Source: Haliscomenobacteraceae bacterium (GTDB lineage: Bacteria > Bacteroidota > Bacteroidia > Chitinophagales > Saprospiraceae). From it: a stretch of 64,000 nt of DNA. The first letter of the stretch is position 1. The number at the start of each line of letters is the position of its first letter. The stretch lies in assembly GCA_947501115.1 (NCBI GenBank), contig CANMVX010000006.1, positions 1 through 64,000 of the forward strand. Reading direction: 5' to 3'. Shown one piece after another: positions 27,188 through 36,617 of the stretch. The position numbers and the translations under genes were made by a program. The notes below the pieces were generated by a model that saw only the letters and a list, made by a program, of their open reading frames with translations, made no database searches and was not told the DNA's origin.

Positions 27188-28801
27188 TTATTTTTCAGGT
27201 GTTTTTACTTTTACGGTGGGGTATTTTATGCCTAACTGCTCAAGGTATGATGAATATTTAGTTTCATCGTAGTAGTATTTTTTCAATGACTCTCTGAATT
27301 CATTTTGTATTTCAGTATTCAAATGAATGGCAGGTTTGTCATTCTCACTAACCATAGGAACATATTTTTGTTTCATACCCTGCTCATTTTTAAAATAATC
27401 CCAGGCTTTATCGATGGTTTTTGTATCAAGGAAAAGGTCTAAGAGAGTCATTGCCTGTACTTTTGCTCCGGCAACTACTCCTTTATGAGCAATAGGGGTT
27501 GCCATAGATACAGCATTTGCCCAATGATGGCCTGGTAGTCCTGGAATATTAGATGGATAAACCAGTGTTACGGTAGGTAATTTCCATGAAATATCACCAA
27601 TATCATCAGAGCCGCCACTAACAAAAGATAAGGAAGGAGCCTCTAAAGTATCTAATTTCGTTGGTAGTCCTTTCACATCATCCGGAGCTTTTACCTCTTG
27701 CTGAATACCAGATGCCAGCGCATTATCTTCGGGAGACCAGGTTGGCAGGCCGACTTTTACAATATTCTGATACATCGTTTCAGCGATGACTTTATTAAAA
27801 TGTCTGGGCCATGCCGAGCCTAATATTTTTTTAGTAACGGCCGTATTACTCATCAGTGCTGCTCCCTCAGCTATTTTATTTGCGCGATCATAGAGCTCCA
27901 TAATTTTAGGATAGGTAACATGTCTCAAATAAAACCAGATAGAGGCTTTGGAAGGTACTACATTAGGTTGGTCACCCCCATTTTGAATAACGTGGTGACT
28001 TCTTTGTAAAGGATCGAGATGTTCCCGGTTATATTGCCAGCCAATACTCATTAATTCCACCGCATCGAGGGCACTTCTTCCTCTCCATGGTGCGCCCGCA
28101 GCATGGGCGGCTTCACCTTCAAATTCATATAATACAGAGATGAGCCCTGTGCCGCGTGCCTGCCCGTGACTTACGCTGAGGTTATTACCAACGTGCGTAA
28201 ATAAACATAAATCTACATCGTCAAAATAACCATCTCTCGTGTAATAAGCTTTCGTTCCTACCAATTCCTCAGCTACACCGGGCCATAAAACAAGGGTGCC
28301 TTGAATTTTTTCCCGTTCCATTATTTTCTTGGTTTCAATAGCAGCCAATATATTTAAAGGCATGCCAGAGTTATGACCTTCACCATGTCCCGGCGCACCT
28401 TCCACAATCGGATCATGGTAAGCTACCCCCGGTTTTTGTGAAGCTTTAGGTATGCAATCCAAATCAGAGCCCATAGATATAACTGGTTTTCCACTTCCCC
28501 AGGTAGCCCACCAGGCCGTAGGTACCCCTGAAATTCCATATTTTACGGTAAAACCATTTTCTTCTAAAATTTTTGTCAGATATTTTGATGTTTCTACTTC
28601 TTGAAATCCCAGTTCAGAAAAACTAAAAACTTTATCTACCATTACTTGAGCCAATTTAGCTTGCTTTTCAACATTTGCTTGTACTTCAGCTTTTAATGAG
28701 GCTTTTCTTTTTTCAAATGCCTTTTCTGCCGCCGTTTGGCTGTTCAAAAAAAATGGGGTGATCAGTAAAATACTGAGGAATAGGGTTAATGTGTTTTTCA
28801 T
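27188..28801 (-). CDS. Exported M20 family amidohydrolase, AbgB-like
   Basis: A 537-aa secreted or periplasmic metallohydrolase. The signal peptide covers about 1-21 (ending F-F-L-N-S before Q-T). The M20 fold is shown by G-S-D-L-D-C-I-P, then H-G-E-G-H-N-S-G (metal ligands), the catalytic E-E-L-V-G and a dimerisation domain with F-E-G-E-A-A-H-A-A-G-A-P-W-R-G-R-S-A-L. This pattern matches the p-aminobenzoyl-glutamate hydrolase subunit B/amidohydrolase group, which cleaves amide bonds of small conjugates; the actual substrate is unknown. AbgB normally pairs with AbgA, which is absent here. It follows the sortilin-like gene at a 132-bp spacing, and a long hairpin follows it. Confidence 0.88.
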   Translation of the reverse strand: MKNTLTLFLSILLITPFFLNSQTAAEKAFEKRKASLKAEVQANVEKQAKLAQVMVDKVFSFSELGFQEVETSKYLTKILEENGFTVKYGISGVPTAWWATWGSGKPVISMGSDLDCIPKASQKPGVAYHDPIVEGAPGHGEGHNSGMPLNILAAIETKKIMEREKIQGTLVLWPGVAEELVGTKAYYTRDGYFDDVDLCLFTHVGNNLSVSHGQARGTGLISVLYEFEGEAAHAAGAPWRGRSALDAVELMSIGWQYNREHLDPLQRSHHVIQNGGDQPNVVPSKASIWFYLRHVTYPKIMELYDRANKIAEGAALMSNTAVTKKILGSAWPRHFNKVIAETMYQNIVKVGLPTWSPEDNALASGIQQEVKAPDDVKGLPTKLDTLEAPSLSFVSGGSDDIGDISWKLPTVTLVYPSNIPGLPGHHWANAVSMATPIAHKGVVAGAKVQAMTLLDLFLDTKTIDKAWDYFKNEQGMKQKYVPMVSENDKPAIHLNTEIQNEFRESLKKYYYDETKYSSYLEQLGIKYPTVKVKTPEK

Positions 28802-28933
28802 GCTAATGTCTTATTAAGTATATGCTAACGTTTCATATCCGTTAAAAATAGGTTAATCAGATAAAAAAGTGTGTAAAAAATTGTTTTTTTTTGACTTATA
28901 ATCACCAAATGGTTGAAAATTAAATCTATAATA

Positions 28934-31900
28934 TCAACCTTTTTCCTTTAACAGTGGAATCTGTCTTTTCTGTGCTTCGGCATTTAAGGTCTCCACCCTC
29001 GTTTTAATCAAGGGTTTGAGCTGGTTCAAATACCCGTCCAATTCTTTTGCAAGAACATCATAAACCTCTTCCGCCTGGTCAGTAGGGGGGAAATCACCCA
29101 GCTGTTGGTCGGCCAATAAAAAGGCCAATCTATTATTGACTTTTATGCCATAATTGAGGGCATCTTGCCTGGCAATATTTTTAGTCTGGTGTATCTGATT
29201 TTCAATTTTTGTAATTTCCTTTTCTAATTCCTCAGCTTGTATCAGCAAATCTTTGTATAAACTTTGATTACCCAATTTTTCCTTGATATATATAAGGTCT
29301 TTTTTGATAGTCCTGATATCCAGAATGGCTTGATTGGCCTCACTTACCTTATCGCGAACTTTTAGTAAATAATCCAATTGCTTCTTGTAATCTTCCTGCG
29401 TATTTTTTAATCGGGGATCAGGCAAAACAACAAAATCGATGCTCGATTTTTTGCCATCTATAGATAGTGTGGCCTGGTAATTTCCCGGCATTACTTTAGG
29501 ACCCTTATTTGGAGATGAATAGAACACCATGCCAGGGAATTCAGTGAATCCTGGATATCTTAGGTCCCAAATAAATCGATTTCCACCGGCCGTTACGGAA
29601 AGTTTTTGTTTTGGATCTTTACTATCTCTGCTCCATTTTTGTATTGATTTGCCACTATCGTCATAAATTTCCAAAGAGATAGCGGGTGATTTTATGGCCA
29701 AATCACTGATATAAAAATGAAAAACTGCCCCATTTGGGTGATTCTCACCTTCTTTTAAGCTCGCCCGCGCATTATTTTCCTGTGCTAATCTATACGTTGG
29801 TTTGGATGAGAATAAATGAAAATCTTTTGCTTTGATTTCGCTGTTAATTTCCTGGATAGGGCTCAAATCGTCTATCATCCAAAAGCTTCTTCCATGTGTG
29901 GCAGCGATTAAAGTATTATCTCTGATGTGCAAATCATGAATAGAGACAATAGGAAGGTTCAATTTGAAAGGTTGCCAAAAATTACCATCGTCAAATGAAA
30001 TATACATACCCCATTCAGTACCAGCGTATAACAGGCCTTTTCTTGCCGGATCCACTCTGATTGCCCTGGTATAATGGGTATTATCGATACCTTTTGTAAT
30101 GGTTGTCCAGGTTTTGCCATAATCCACCGTTTTATAAAGGTAGGGAGTATAGTCACCAAATTTATAATGGGTAGCGGCAACATAAGCACTGCCGGGTTGA
30201 TGGGGGTTAATATCGATACAATTAAACATATTCCATTTTGGTGAACCTGGAGGGGTAACATTTTGCCAGGTTTTTCCACCATCCCTGGTAACGTGCAACA
30301 GGCCGTCGTCACTTCCTGTCCAAATAACGCCCTCTTCTTTAGGGGATTCAGCGATAACAAAAATATTTCCATAATATTCAACGCCCGTATTATCCTGGGT
30401 AACTGGCCCACCGGAAGACTTAAGTGTTTCGGGGTCGTTTCTTGTTAAATCTGGACTAATGACTTCCCAGCTTTGTCCTTCATTGGTGGTGACATGCAAA
30501 TAATTTGAACCGGCATATAACTTTTTGGGATTATGTGGGCTAAAAAGAAGCGGAAAATTCCAGTTAAATCTATATTTCATTACCTCTACACCAGAGCCAG
30601 CCGGATTAAAAGGCCATACATTGGTGCTTCTCTCTTGCCCGGTTGTATGGTCAAATCGACTCATATATCCTTTGTAAGTTCCCGCATAAACTACCTCGGG
30701 ATTATTGGGATCGGGAGCTAAATGGGCACTTTCCCCACCGGCTGAAATTTCCCAATCTTTATCAGTTAAGGTTGAACCAGTGGAGCGGTGGGAAATACGA
30801 ACGGTAGAATTGTCTTGTTGCGCACCTAATATTTTAAAAGGAAAGGATTGATCTGTGGTTACCCGATAAAATTGAGCTGTTGGCTGATTGTAATAGGTAG
30901 TCCAGTTTACGCCTCCATCGGTTGATACTTGTGCGCCACCGTCATTGGCAACAATCATTCGTTGATTATTCGCGGGGTCAATCCATAAGTCGTGATGGTC
31001 GCTATGGGGTGTTTCCATCTCTTTAAAAGTCCTTCCACCGTCTGTAGATTTTAAGAAAGGAACATTCAGCGCATAAACAACATCAGGATTTTCCGAATCA
31101 GCTGTGATTCTGGAATAATACCAGGCTCTTTGTCTTAATTCACGATCTTCGCTTGTTTTAATCCAGCTTTGTCCACCATTATCTGAACGGAATAAACCGC
31201 CATCTTCTGCTTCAATACAAGCCCAGATTCTTTCTGGATTTACAGGAGAAATAGTTAATCCGGCTATTCCCCAAAGGCCTCCTGGCAGGCCTTTATTTTT
31301 AGAAATATTCACCCAGGTATCGCCGCCATCTGTGCTTTTATATAAATGCGAGCCCTCGCCTCCGGAATCCATTCTATAGCCATTTCGCTTCATTTCCCAG
31401 GTACTGGCAAATATTATGCGGGGATTACCTGGGTCAAAAACTACATCGCCACAACCGGCGCGATCATTTTCATATAAAATCTTTTCCCAGTTTTTTCCAC
31501 CATCCTTACTTCTATAAAGGCCTCTGTCTGGTGATGATTTCCAAAGATTCCCTAAAACGCCAACATAGATCAGGTCTGGATTGGTAGGATGAATTCTGAT
31601 ACGGCTAATATGTTGAGATTGAGGCAATCCCATGTATTTCCAGGTTTTCCCGGCATCGGTGGAACGCCACAACCCTTTTCCTGGGGATACATTTCCGCGG
31701 AGGGTTTGTTCTCCCTCTCCGACATAAATCACATTGGGATCGCTTTCTGAAACGGCCACGGCACCTATGGAACCCCCAAAATATCCGTCAGAAATACACT
31801 CCCAGGTTCCTCCGCCGTCGGTGGTACGCCACACGCCACCGCCTACTGTACCCATGTAGTAAAGATTTGGTTTCCCGGGCACTCCAGTGGCTGTGCAAGA

Positions 31901-32068
31901 GCGGCCACCTCTGAAAGGCCCTAGTTGTCTCCATTTTACCGCATCAAAATAATCTTCTGATATGCCGGACATTACGGTCAATTCAATATTTGCAGGCTTG
32001 CCTTTTTGAGCATGTAAGGAGAAAAAGGTAACTATCAATAAAAATGGAAGGAAAATTCTTGCGTTCAT
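28934..32068 (-). CDS. Secreted sortilin/BNR-repeat beta-propeller protein
   Basis: A 1044-aa exported protein with a signal peptide (about 1-20, ending F-S-L-H-A before Q). Residues about 40-740 hold repeated Asp-box/BNR motifs of the S-x-D-x-G-x-T-W type; I count about eleven (for example T-T-D-G-G-G-T-W, S-T-D-A-G-K-T-W, S-K-D-G-G-K-N-W, S-D-N-G-G-Q-S-W and T-V-D-Y-G-K-T-W), typical of VPS10/sortilin-like ten-bladed propellers. The C-terminal part (about 790-1030) is a beta domain followed by a charged helical, probably coiled-coil, segment. Such proteins are often named glycosyl hydrolases, but no catalytic activity can be inferred. It has no type A or B T9SS tail. The gene is preceded by a 440-bp non-coding stretch. 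Confidence 0.85.
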   Translation of the reverse strand: MNARIFLPFLLIVTFFSLHAQKGKPANIELTVMSGISEDYFDAVKWRQLGPFRGGRSCTATGVPGKPNLYYMGTVGGGVWRTTDGGGTWECISDGYFGGSIGAVAVSESDPNVIYVGEGEQTLRGNVSPGKGLWRSTDAGKTWKYMGLPQSQHISRIRIHPTNPDLIYVGVLGNLWKSSPDRGLYRSKDGGKNWEKILYENDRAGCGDVVFDPGNPRIIFASTWEMKRNGYRMDSGGEGSHLYKSTDGGDTWVNISKNKGLPGGLWGIAGLTISPVNPERIWACIEAEDGGLFRSDNGGQSWIKTSEDRELRQRAWYYSRITADSENPDVVYALNVPFLKSTDGGRTFKEMETPHSDHHDLWIDPANNQRMIVANDGGAQVSTDGGVNWTTYYNQPTAQFYRVTTDQSFPFKILGAQQDNSTVRISHRSTGSTLTDKDWEISAGGESAHLAPDPNNPEVVYAGTYKGYMSRFDHTTGQERSTNVWPFNPAGSGVEVMKYRFNWNFPLLFSPHNPKKLYAGSNYLHVTTNEGQSWEVISPDLTRNDPETLKSSGGPVTQDNTGVEYYGNIFVIAESPKEEGVIWTGSDDGLLHVTRDGGKTWQNVTPPGSPKWNMFNCIDINPHQPGSAYVAATHYKFGDYTPYLYKTVDYGKTWTTITKGIDNTHYTRAIRVDPARKGLLYAGTEWGMYISFDDGNFWQPFKLNLPIVSIHDLHIRDNTLIAATHGRSFWMIDDLSPIQEINSEIKAKDFHLFSSKPTYRLAQENNARASLKEGENHPNGAVFHFYISDLAIKSPAISLEIYDDSGKSIQKWSRDSKDPKQKLSVTAGGNRFIWDLRYPGFTEFPGMVFYSSPNKGPKVMPGNYQATLSIDGKKSSIDFVVLPDPRLKNTQEDYKKQLDYLLKVRDKVSEANQAILDIRTIKKDLIYIKEKLGNQSLYKDLLIQAEELEKEITKIENQIHQTKNIARQDALNYGIKVNNRLAFLLADQQLGDFPPTDQAEEVYDVLAKELDGYLNQLKPLIKTRVETLNAEAQKRQIPLLKEKG

Positions 32069-32508
32069 TTTTTATTCGTTTTTCTTAAGAATAAAAATAC
32101 TTTTTATTTTTCCCATTTTCATGGGGTGTTGATATTATTTGGCGCCTGCCGTCAAATAAATAAATAGAAATCATTTTGTGCTATCCTTACCAACTAAAGT
32201 TTCGGCGTTAATAAAAAGCGGATAAACAGCTAAATAAAATCATAAAAAAGTTGCATTTTTTAGCATAAATTATTGATTATTATTTAGTTAAAATAAATTT
32301 ACAAATCATTCAAAAGTGCAAAAGAAACAATGCTATAATTCAACACTCTGAAGTAGCTGAAATATTATTGATTCAAATAACTAAACAAGATTATTGGATA
32401 TAAAATAAGGTGAACACTTTTAAAAAAATGGTATGATAATTTGCTCCTAAACTTTGGTTAGTAAAATATTCATCAAATTCAAAAAAAATGGTCTGACAAA
32501 ATATCCTG
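32069..32508. other. 440-bp non-coding gap
   Basis: An AT-rich region between the TonB-receptor gene and the sortilin-like gene, both on the minus strand, so it should hold the end of one transcript and the promoter of the next. I see no credible gene, tRNA or strong terminator. The only structure noticed is a repeated A-tract motif (listed separately). Confidence 0.6.
32422..32496. repeat. Two copies of an A-tract motif
   Basis: AAAAAAATGGTATGA at 32422-32436 and AAAAAAATGGTCTGA at 32482-32496 are 60 bp apart and differ at one base. A third, partial copy (AAAAAAATGGTATCG) lies around 39946-39960, upstream of queA. The function is unknown and chance cannot be excluded in AT-rich DNA. Confidence 0.35.
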
Positions 32509-34326
32509 TTAAGAACTAAACAAATTAAATTTTATTCCTGCCCTTACCCATTTTCCCGGCATGGGAACGGTGCCAATTTCTCTGTATTCAAGGTCAAAAA
32601 AATTGGTTATCTGTAGAAAGGTATTGAATGATTTTCCCCATGACCTGTTGGCTTGAACGTCCGTTAAAAAGGTAGATTTTTCATTGTTTATCCTCTGAAA
32701 GTATCTGAATGCGGTGGTTGCTTTAATTTTTAATGGAAGATTAAAGGCAATAATAGCACTACTTTGATACTTAAGATTTTCAAAAATATACCGGGATTGA
32801 TACCCTGGGATCAGCTCCATATCAGCTTGCAACCAGGCATAATTCAACTGGATAGAATGAATCAATCCACGTTGAAAGTCATATTTAAAAGTAAGTTCTG
32901 CCCCCCTGGTCATTACATTCAGGTAATTCTCAGGTTTCCATTTTTCTGCATTTGAAATTCGAACCCATTCAATTATTCTGGAGGCATCACGTTGAAAAAT
33001 GGAGGCCGTCAAATGTGCGTTTCCTTTGTCGAAACGACCACCCATTTCATAAGTCCAGGCCGATTCCGGGAGTAAAGTTATGTTTCCAACATTAGATGGA
33101 CCCACATAGTATAAATCGGTATAAGTGGGCACTCTAAAAGACCTGGCAAGATTCGTGAAAACAGAAAAATGATCATTTTGAGTATAACTTATATCTATAC
33201 CCGGATAGAATTTCAATCCATAATCATTCATATAATGATTAAATATGCCAGGGTTAACCTGGAATTTTCCAAGGGTTATTCTCTCCTCGAGATAAATACC
33301 CACGTGATCGCGAAAATGATTGCCCAGATTATTACTTTCTATTTGTTCCCGGCGTATTTCAAATCCAATAGCACCGATACCTAAGGCATTATTAAGTTGA
33401 AAATTACCCTCCAATCCACTAACTTTTGTGTTGTGAACGTTTTTATAAAAAGAAGGATTTTGCCTTAGATAAATATAAATATCCTGGTGATTTCTGTGAT
33501 AAGCATTAAAATTGAACCGTCCCCAGTCTTTTTCCAGTTTATAGGCGACAGAAAACATCATGGTTTGGGTCTCTTCGTATTGATCTTTTGCATTTTCATT
33601 CGCATAAAAACCATTTGCACCAAAAGCCTTATTATTGAATCCCGCTAAAATACGCCAGGTTCCCTGAGCTAAGGATAATTGAGATTGATAAAGAATATTT
33701 TGCTGCTTAAAATCGGTGTTATACCTGTATCCATCTCCTTCACTAAAGCCACCCGAAACAGATTGTTTCCATTTTCCGAAGGGTAAACTAAGAGAAACAT
33801 CGGCTCTTTTAAGTCCATATTCACCTAAAGAGACCGTGCCGGATAGTTGATTTTTATCGGGCACTTTAGTAATAATATTAACAGCGCCAGCAAAGGCATT
33901 TGGACCATAAATTCTTGTTCCCGGACCTTTTAAGACCTCTATCCGTTCGATTTGTTCTGGTTGAAGAACCAAATTCAACAAATGATGACCTGTTTGAGGG
34001 TCACTCAACTTAATGCCATTGATGAGGACCAGGCTTTGGTCAAAAGATCCACCCCTGATAGACAGATCTGCCTGAACGCCCTGAGGTCCTCGTTGTCTGA
34101 TATCTAAACCTGGCAAATAGGAAAGAATTTCAGCTATCTGGTTAGCTGGCAAACGGCTAATGTCCTCTTTAGAAAGTAATTGTATCGTTCTGGCCGACTT
34201 GGAAAATGGGGTAGCCAACCGGTCTGCCATAATTTCTACCTGATTGAGAGAAATTAAAGTATCGGATTGTCCCCACATATTTTGAGAAATAAACGATATT
34301 GTAAGCAAAATATTAGTTAACTTCAT
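32509..34326 (-). CDS. TonB-dependent outer-membrane receptor, BtuB/CirA-like
   Basis: A 605-aa TonB-dependent transporter. A signal peptide (about 1-20, ending N-M-W-G before Q-S-D) is followed by a plug domain (about 30-145: L-P-G-L-D-I-R-Q-R-G-P-Q-G, then S-I-R-G-G-S-F-D-Q-S-L-V and I-E-V-L-K-G-P-G). The 22-strand barrel runs to the C-terminus. The family imports siderophores, cobalamin or other bulky nutrients using ExbB/ExbD/TonB energy; such a module is at 55320-57737. No carboxypeptidase-like N-terminal extension or SusD partner is present. I start at the ATG at 34326, because the longer frame from 34377 adds residues before a clear signal peptide. No riboswitch was seen upstream, where only 62 bp separate it from the divergent gene. 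Confidence 0.9.
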   Translation of the reverse strand: MKLTNILLTISFISQNMWGQSDTLISLNQVEIMADRLATPFSKSARTIQLLSKEDISRLPANQIAEILSYLPGLDIRQRGPQGVQADLSIRGGSFDQSLVLINGIKLSDPQTGHHLLNLVLQPEQIERIEVLKGPGTRIYGPNAFAGAVNIITKVPDKNQLSGTVSLGEYGLKRADVSLSLPFGKWKQSVSGGFSEGDGYRYNTDFKQQNILYQSQLSLAQGTWRILAGFNNKAFGANGFYANENAKDQYEETQTMMFSVAYKLEKDWGRFNFNAYHRNHQDIYIYLRQNPSFYKNVHNTKVSGLEGNFQLNNALGIGAIGFEIRREQIESNNLGNHFRDHVGIYLEERITLGKFQVNPGIFNHYMNDYGLKFYPGIDISYTQNDHFSVFTNLARSFRVPTYTDLYYVGPSNVGNITLLPESAWTYEMGGRFDKGNAHLTASIFQRDASRIIEWVRISNAEKWKPENYLNVMTRGAELTFKYDFQRGLIHSIQLNYAWLQADMELIPGYQSRYIFENLKYQSSAIIAFNLPLKIKATTAFRYFQRINNEKSTFLTDVQANRSWGKSFNTFLQITNFFDLEYREIGTVPMPGKWVRAGIKFNLFSS

Positions 34327-34388
34327 TCTATGTGGTTTAAGCGCTAAAATTAGGAAAACAAACGCAATGATTATCAAAAAGCGAAATA

Positions 34389-35603
34389 ATGAATGTAAGC
34401 TTTAGGTCAAATTTTCCATCCCTTCAGGGAACAATGAAGAACGGTGCCCCTTATGTGTTTATGGATGGACCCGCAGGAACACAAGTGCCCGCCCAAGTAA
34501 TAAACGCCATATCAGGTTATTACTTACATAAAAATGCCAATTCGCATGGTCAATTTATAACATCGTCATTAACCGATGCTATGGTAGATGAGACCAGATC
34601 GACCATGGCCGATTTTTTAGGCGCTAATCATGGGGGAGAAATCTCGCTGGGTGCCAACATGACGAGTTTAGCTTTTTCCCTTTCCCGCGCCTTTGCCCGC
34701 TTGTTTCAACCCGGTGATGAAGTGGTGATTACTCAACTGGATCACGAAGGAAACAGAGGACCCTGGCTCGCGCTTCGCGAAAAGGGTATTATCGTCAGAG
34801 AGGTTCGGCTATTACCCGAAGGAAGACTGGATTATGAGGACTTTGAATCTAAAATTAACGAACGTACCAGATTGGTAGCGGTAGGATTTTCGTCTAATAT
34901 TTTAGGCACGGTCAATGATTTGGTCAAAATAAGATATCTGAGTCATCAGGTAGGCGCCTGGCTGTTGATCGATGCCGTCCATGGGGCACCACACTTTAGC
35001 CTGGATGTTAAAGCAATAGATTGTGATTTTTTACTTTGTTCTGCCTATAAATTCTATGGCCCTCATGTAGGTATCCTTTATGCAAGAGAAGGCCTGCTAG
35101 ATAGATTACCAACGGATAGATTGCGTACCGCTGGTCAGGCTGCACCTGATTCAATTGAAACGGGAACGCCAAATTTTGCCGCCTTTGCCGGTGTTTCCGC
35201 CGCGGTTAATTTTCTGGAAAGCCAGGGTTCAGGGCAAACTAAAAGAGAGCGGTTGGTGAGGGCTATGGAAATGATTCATGAGCATGAAAAGGGGTTATTT
35301 ATAAAATTATATCGCGGATTGGAAGCCATAGAGGGCATTCAGTTATGGGGTTTACCTCCTGATATCATAGATAGAGCTCCTACCTTATCATTCAGTGTGT
35401 TAAATGAAAAACCAAATCATTTTTGTAGTTATTTAGGGGAAAATGGCGTTTTTGCCTGGAATGGTCACTTTTACGCATTGAGAACCGTGGAAATATTGGG
35501 TCTAAGAGCTTTGGATGGTGTGGTAAGAATGGGTATTTCCGCCTATACATCCTCTGAAGAAGTGGATCAAGTGCTTGAAATAGTGAAAAAAAGGGTTTGG
35601 TAG
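34389..35603 (+). CDS. Cysteine-desulfurase-like class V aminotransferase-fold protein
   Basis: A 404-aa PLP-dependent fold-type I enzyme. The PLP lysine lies in C-S-A-Y-K-F-Y-G-P-H (about 219), preceded by D-A-V-H-G-A-P-H, the aspartate that contacts the pyridine nitrogen. In SufS/CsdA the catalytic cysteine lies in a G-H-H-C-A-Q-like loop; here the corresponding stretch reads G-H-F-Y-A (about 360) with no Cys, so sulfur transfer by the usual mechanism is unlikely. It matches a subfamily commonly labelled cysteine desulfurase-like, whose reaction is unknown to me. It is a single gene, divergent from the TonB receptor and 71 bp before rpoD. Confidence 0.85.
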   Translation: MNVSFRSNFPSLQGTMKNGAPYVFMDGPAGTQVPAQVINAISGYYLHKNANSHGQFITSSLTDAMVDETRSTMADFLGANHGGEISLGANMTSLAFSLSRAFARLFQPGDEVVITQLDHEGNRGPWLALREKGIIVREVRLLPEGRLDYEDFESKINERTRLVAVGFSSNILGTVNDLVKIRYLSHQVGAWLLIDAVHGAPHFSLDVKAIDCDFLLCSAYKFYGPHVGILYAREGLLDRLPTDRLRTAGQAAPDSIETGTPNFAAFAGVSAAVNFLESQGSGQTKRERLVRAMEMIHEHEKGLFIKLYRGLEAIEGIQLWGLPPDIIDRAPTLSFSVLNEKPNHFCSYLGENGVFAWNGHFYALRTVEILGLRALDGVVRMGISAYTSSEEVDQVLEIVKKRVW

Positions 35604-35674
35604 TAAAAATTGTTAAAAAAAGGAAACTTTTAGGGGTATTTTTTCGTATATAGTTATTGTAAATGAATAAACCC

Positions 35675-36538
35675 ATGCGACAGTTAAAAATTACTAATAA
35701 AATTACCAACAGAGAAAGTCTCTCTCTTGAAAAGTATTTACAGGATATTTCCAAAATTCCTATGTTGGTTGGCGATGATGAAATTAAATTGGCTCAACGG
35801 ATTAGGGAAAATGATGAAGAGGCATTAAATCAATTGATTAGATCAAATCTTCGTTTCGTCGTCTCTGTGTCTAAACAATATCAAAATCAAGGCCTATCTT
35901 TAAGTGACTTGATCAACGAGGGTAATGTCGGATTAATGAAGGCGGCAAAAAGGTTCGATGAAACCAAAGGTTTCAAATTTATATCTTATGCTGTGTGGTG
36001 GATTAGACAGTCTATCTTACAGGCGATTGTGGATCATTCAAGGATTGTTAGACTACCCCTGAATAAAGTAGGTACTTACAATAAAATTAACGAGGCAGTC
36101 CTTAATTTTATTCAGAAATATGAAAGAGAGCCAAGTACCGACGAATTAGCGGCTATTCTGGATATTTCACCTAAGGATGTTCTCAATATGCAACGTAGTA
36201 ATGCCAGACATATTTCTATGGATGCGCCAATTGGCCAGGAAGATAGCGATTTAACAATGCTTGAAACTATGCCTAATTCAGCGGAAAATGAACCAGATAA
36301 GAATCTAATGGCACAATCTATGAAGGAGGATCTCAAAGAAGGTTTGAGTATTCTATCCGAAAAGGAAGTCGAAGTTCTTTCTTCATATTATGGCCTCGAC
36401 GGTCAAAAGCCATTAACTTTAGAGGAGATAGGTGAGTTTTTACAGCTGACAAGAGAAAGAGTACGCCAAATTAAAGAAAGAGCTATTCGACGATTAAGAA
36501 AATCCTACAATAGGAATGCCCTTAAATCATACCTTTAA
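35675..36538 (+). CDS. rpoD: Primary RNA polymerase sigma factor, Bacteroidota type
   Basis: A 287-aa sigma-70 factor lacking the long region 1.1 of proteobacterial RpoD, as is normal for this phylum. Region 1.2 has S-L-E-K-Y-L-Q-D-I. Region 2 includes N-L-R-F-V-V-S-V-S-K-Q-Y, D-L-I-N-E-G-N-V-G-L and F-I-S-Y-A-V-W-W-I-R-Q-S. Region 3 has a D-A-P-I-G segment, and region 4 the helix-turn-helix T-L-E-E-I-G-E-F-L-Q-L-T-R-E-R-V-R-Q-I-K. It directs housekeeping transcription from TAnnTTTG promoters, several of which appear in this window. I chose the ATG at 35675, since homologs begin M-R-Q-L-K-I-T; another in-frame ATG lies at 35663. Confidence 0.95.
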   Translation: MRQLKITNKITNRESLSLEKYLQDISKIPMLVGDDEIKLAQRIRENDEEALNQLIRSNLRFVVSVSKQYQNQGLSLSDLINEGNVGLMKAAKRFDETKGFKFISYAVWWIRQSILQAIVDHSRIVRLPLNKVGTYNKINEAVLNFIQKYEREPSTDELAAILDISPKDVLNMQRSNARHISMDAPIGQEDSDLTMLETMPNSAENEPDKNLMAQSMKEDLKEGLSILSEKEVEVLSSYYGLDGQKPLTLEEIGEFLQLTRERVRQIKERAIRRLRKSYNRNALKSYL

Positions 36539-36617
36539 AGGTTCATTCGTTTGCTTTTTGTTGTAAATCCTTTTTGTTCAAATCCTTTTGCGTATCTTGT
36601 CCTTAAATTAAAATATT

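Noticed and set aside
34327-34377. Upstream extension of the TonB receptor
   Set aside because: It would put 17 residues, including a second hydrophobic run, before a good signal peptide.
35392-35754. 120-residue minus-strand frame across the aminotransferase/rpoD junction
   Set aside because: It overlaps two confident genes on the opposite strand and has no recognisable features.
36531-36542. Palindrome ACCTTTAAAGGT at the rpoD stop
   Set aside because: Short, A/T-centred and without a T-run; likely chance.
36560-36600. Possible tRNA-like T-loop (GTTCAAATCC) after rpoD
   Set aside because: No acceptor stem, anticodon arm or D-arm can be folded around it.
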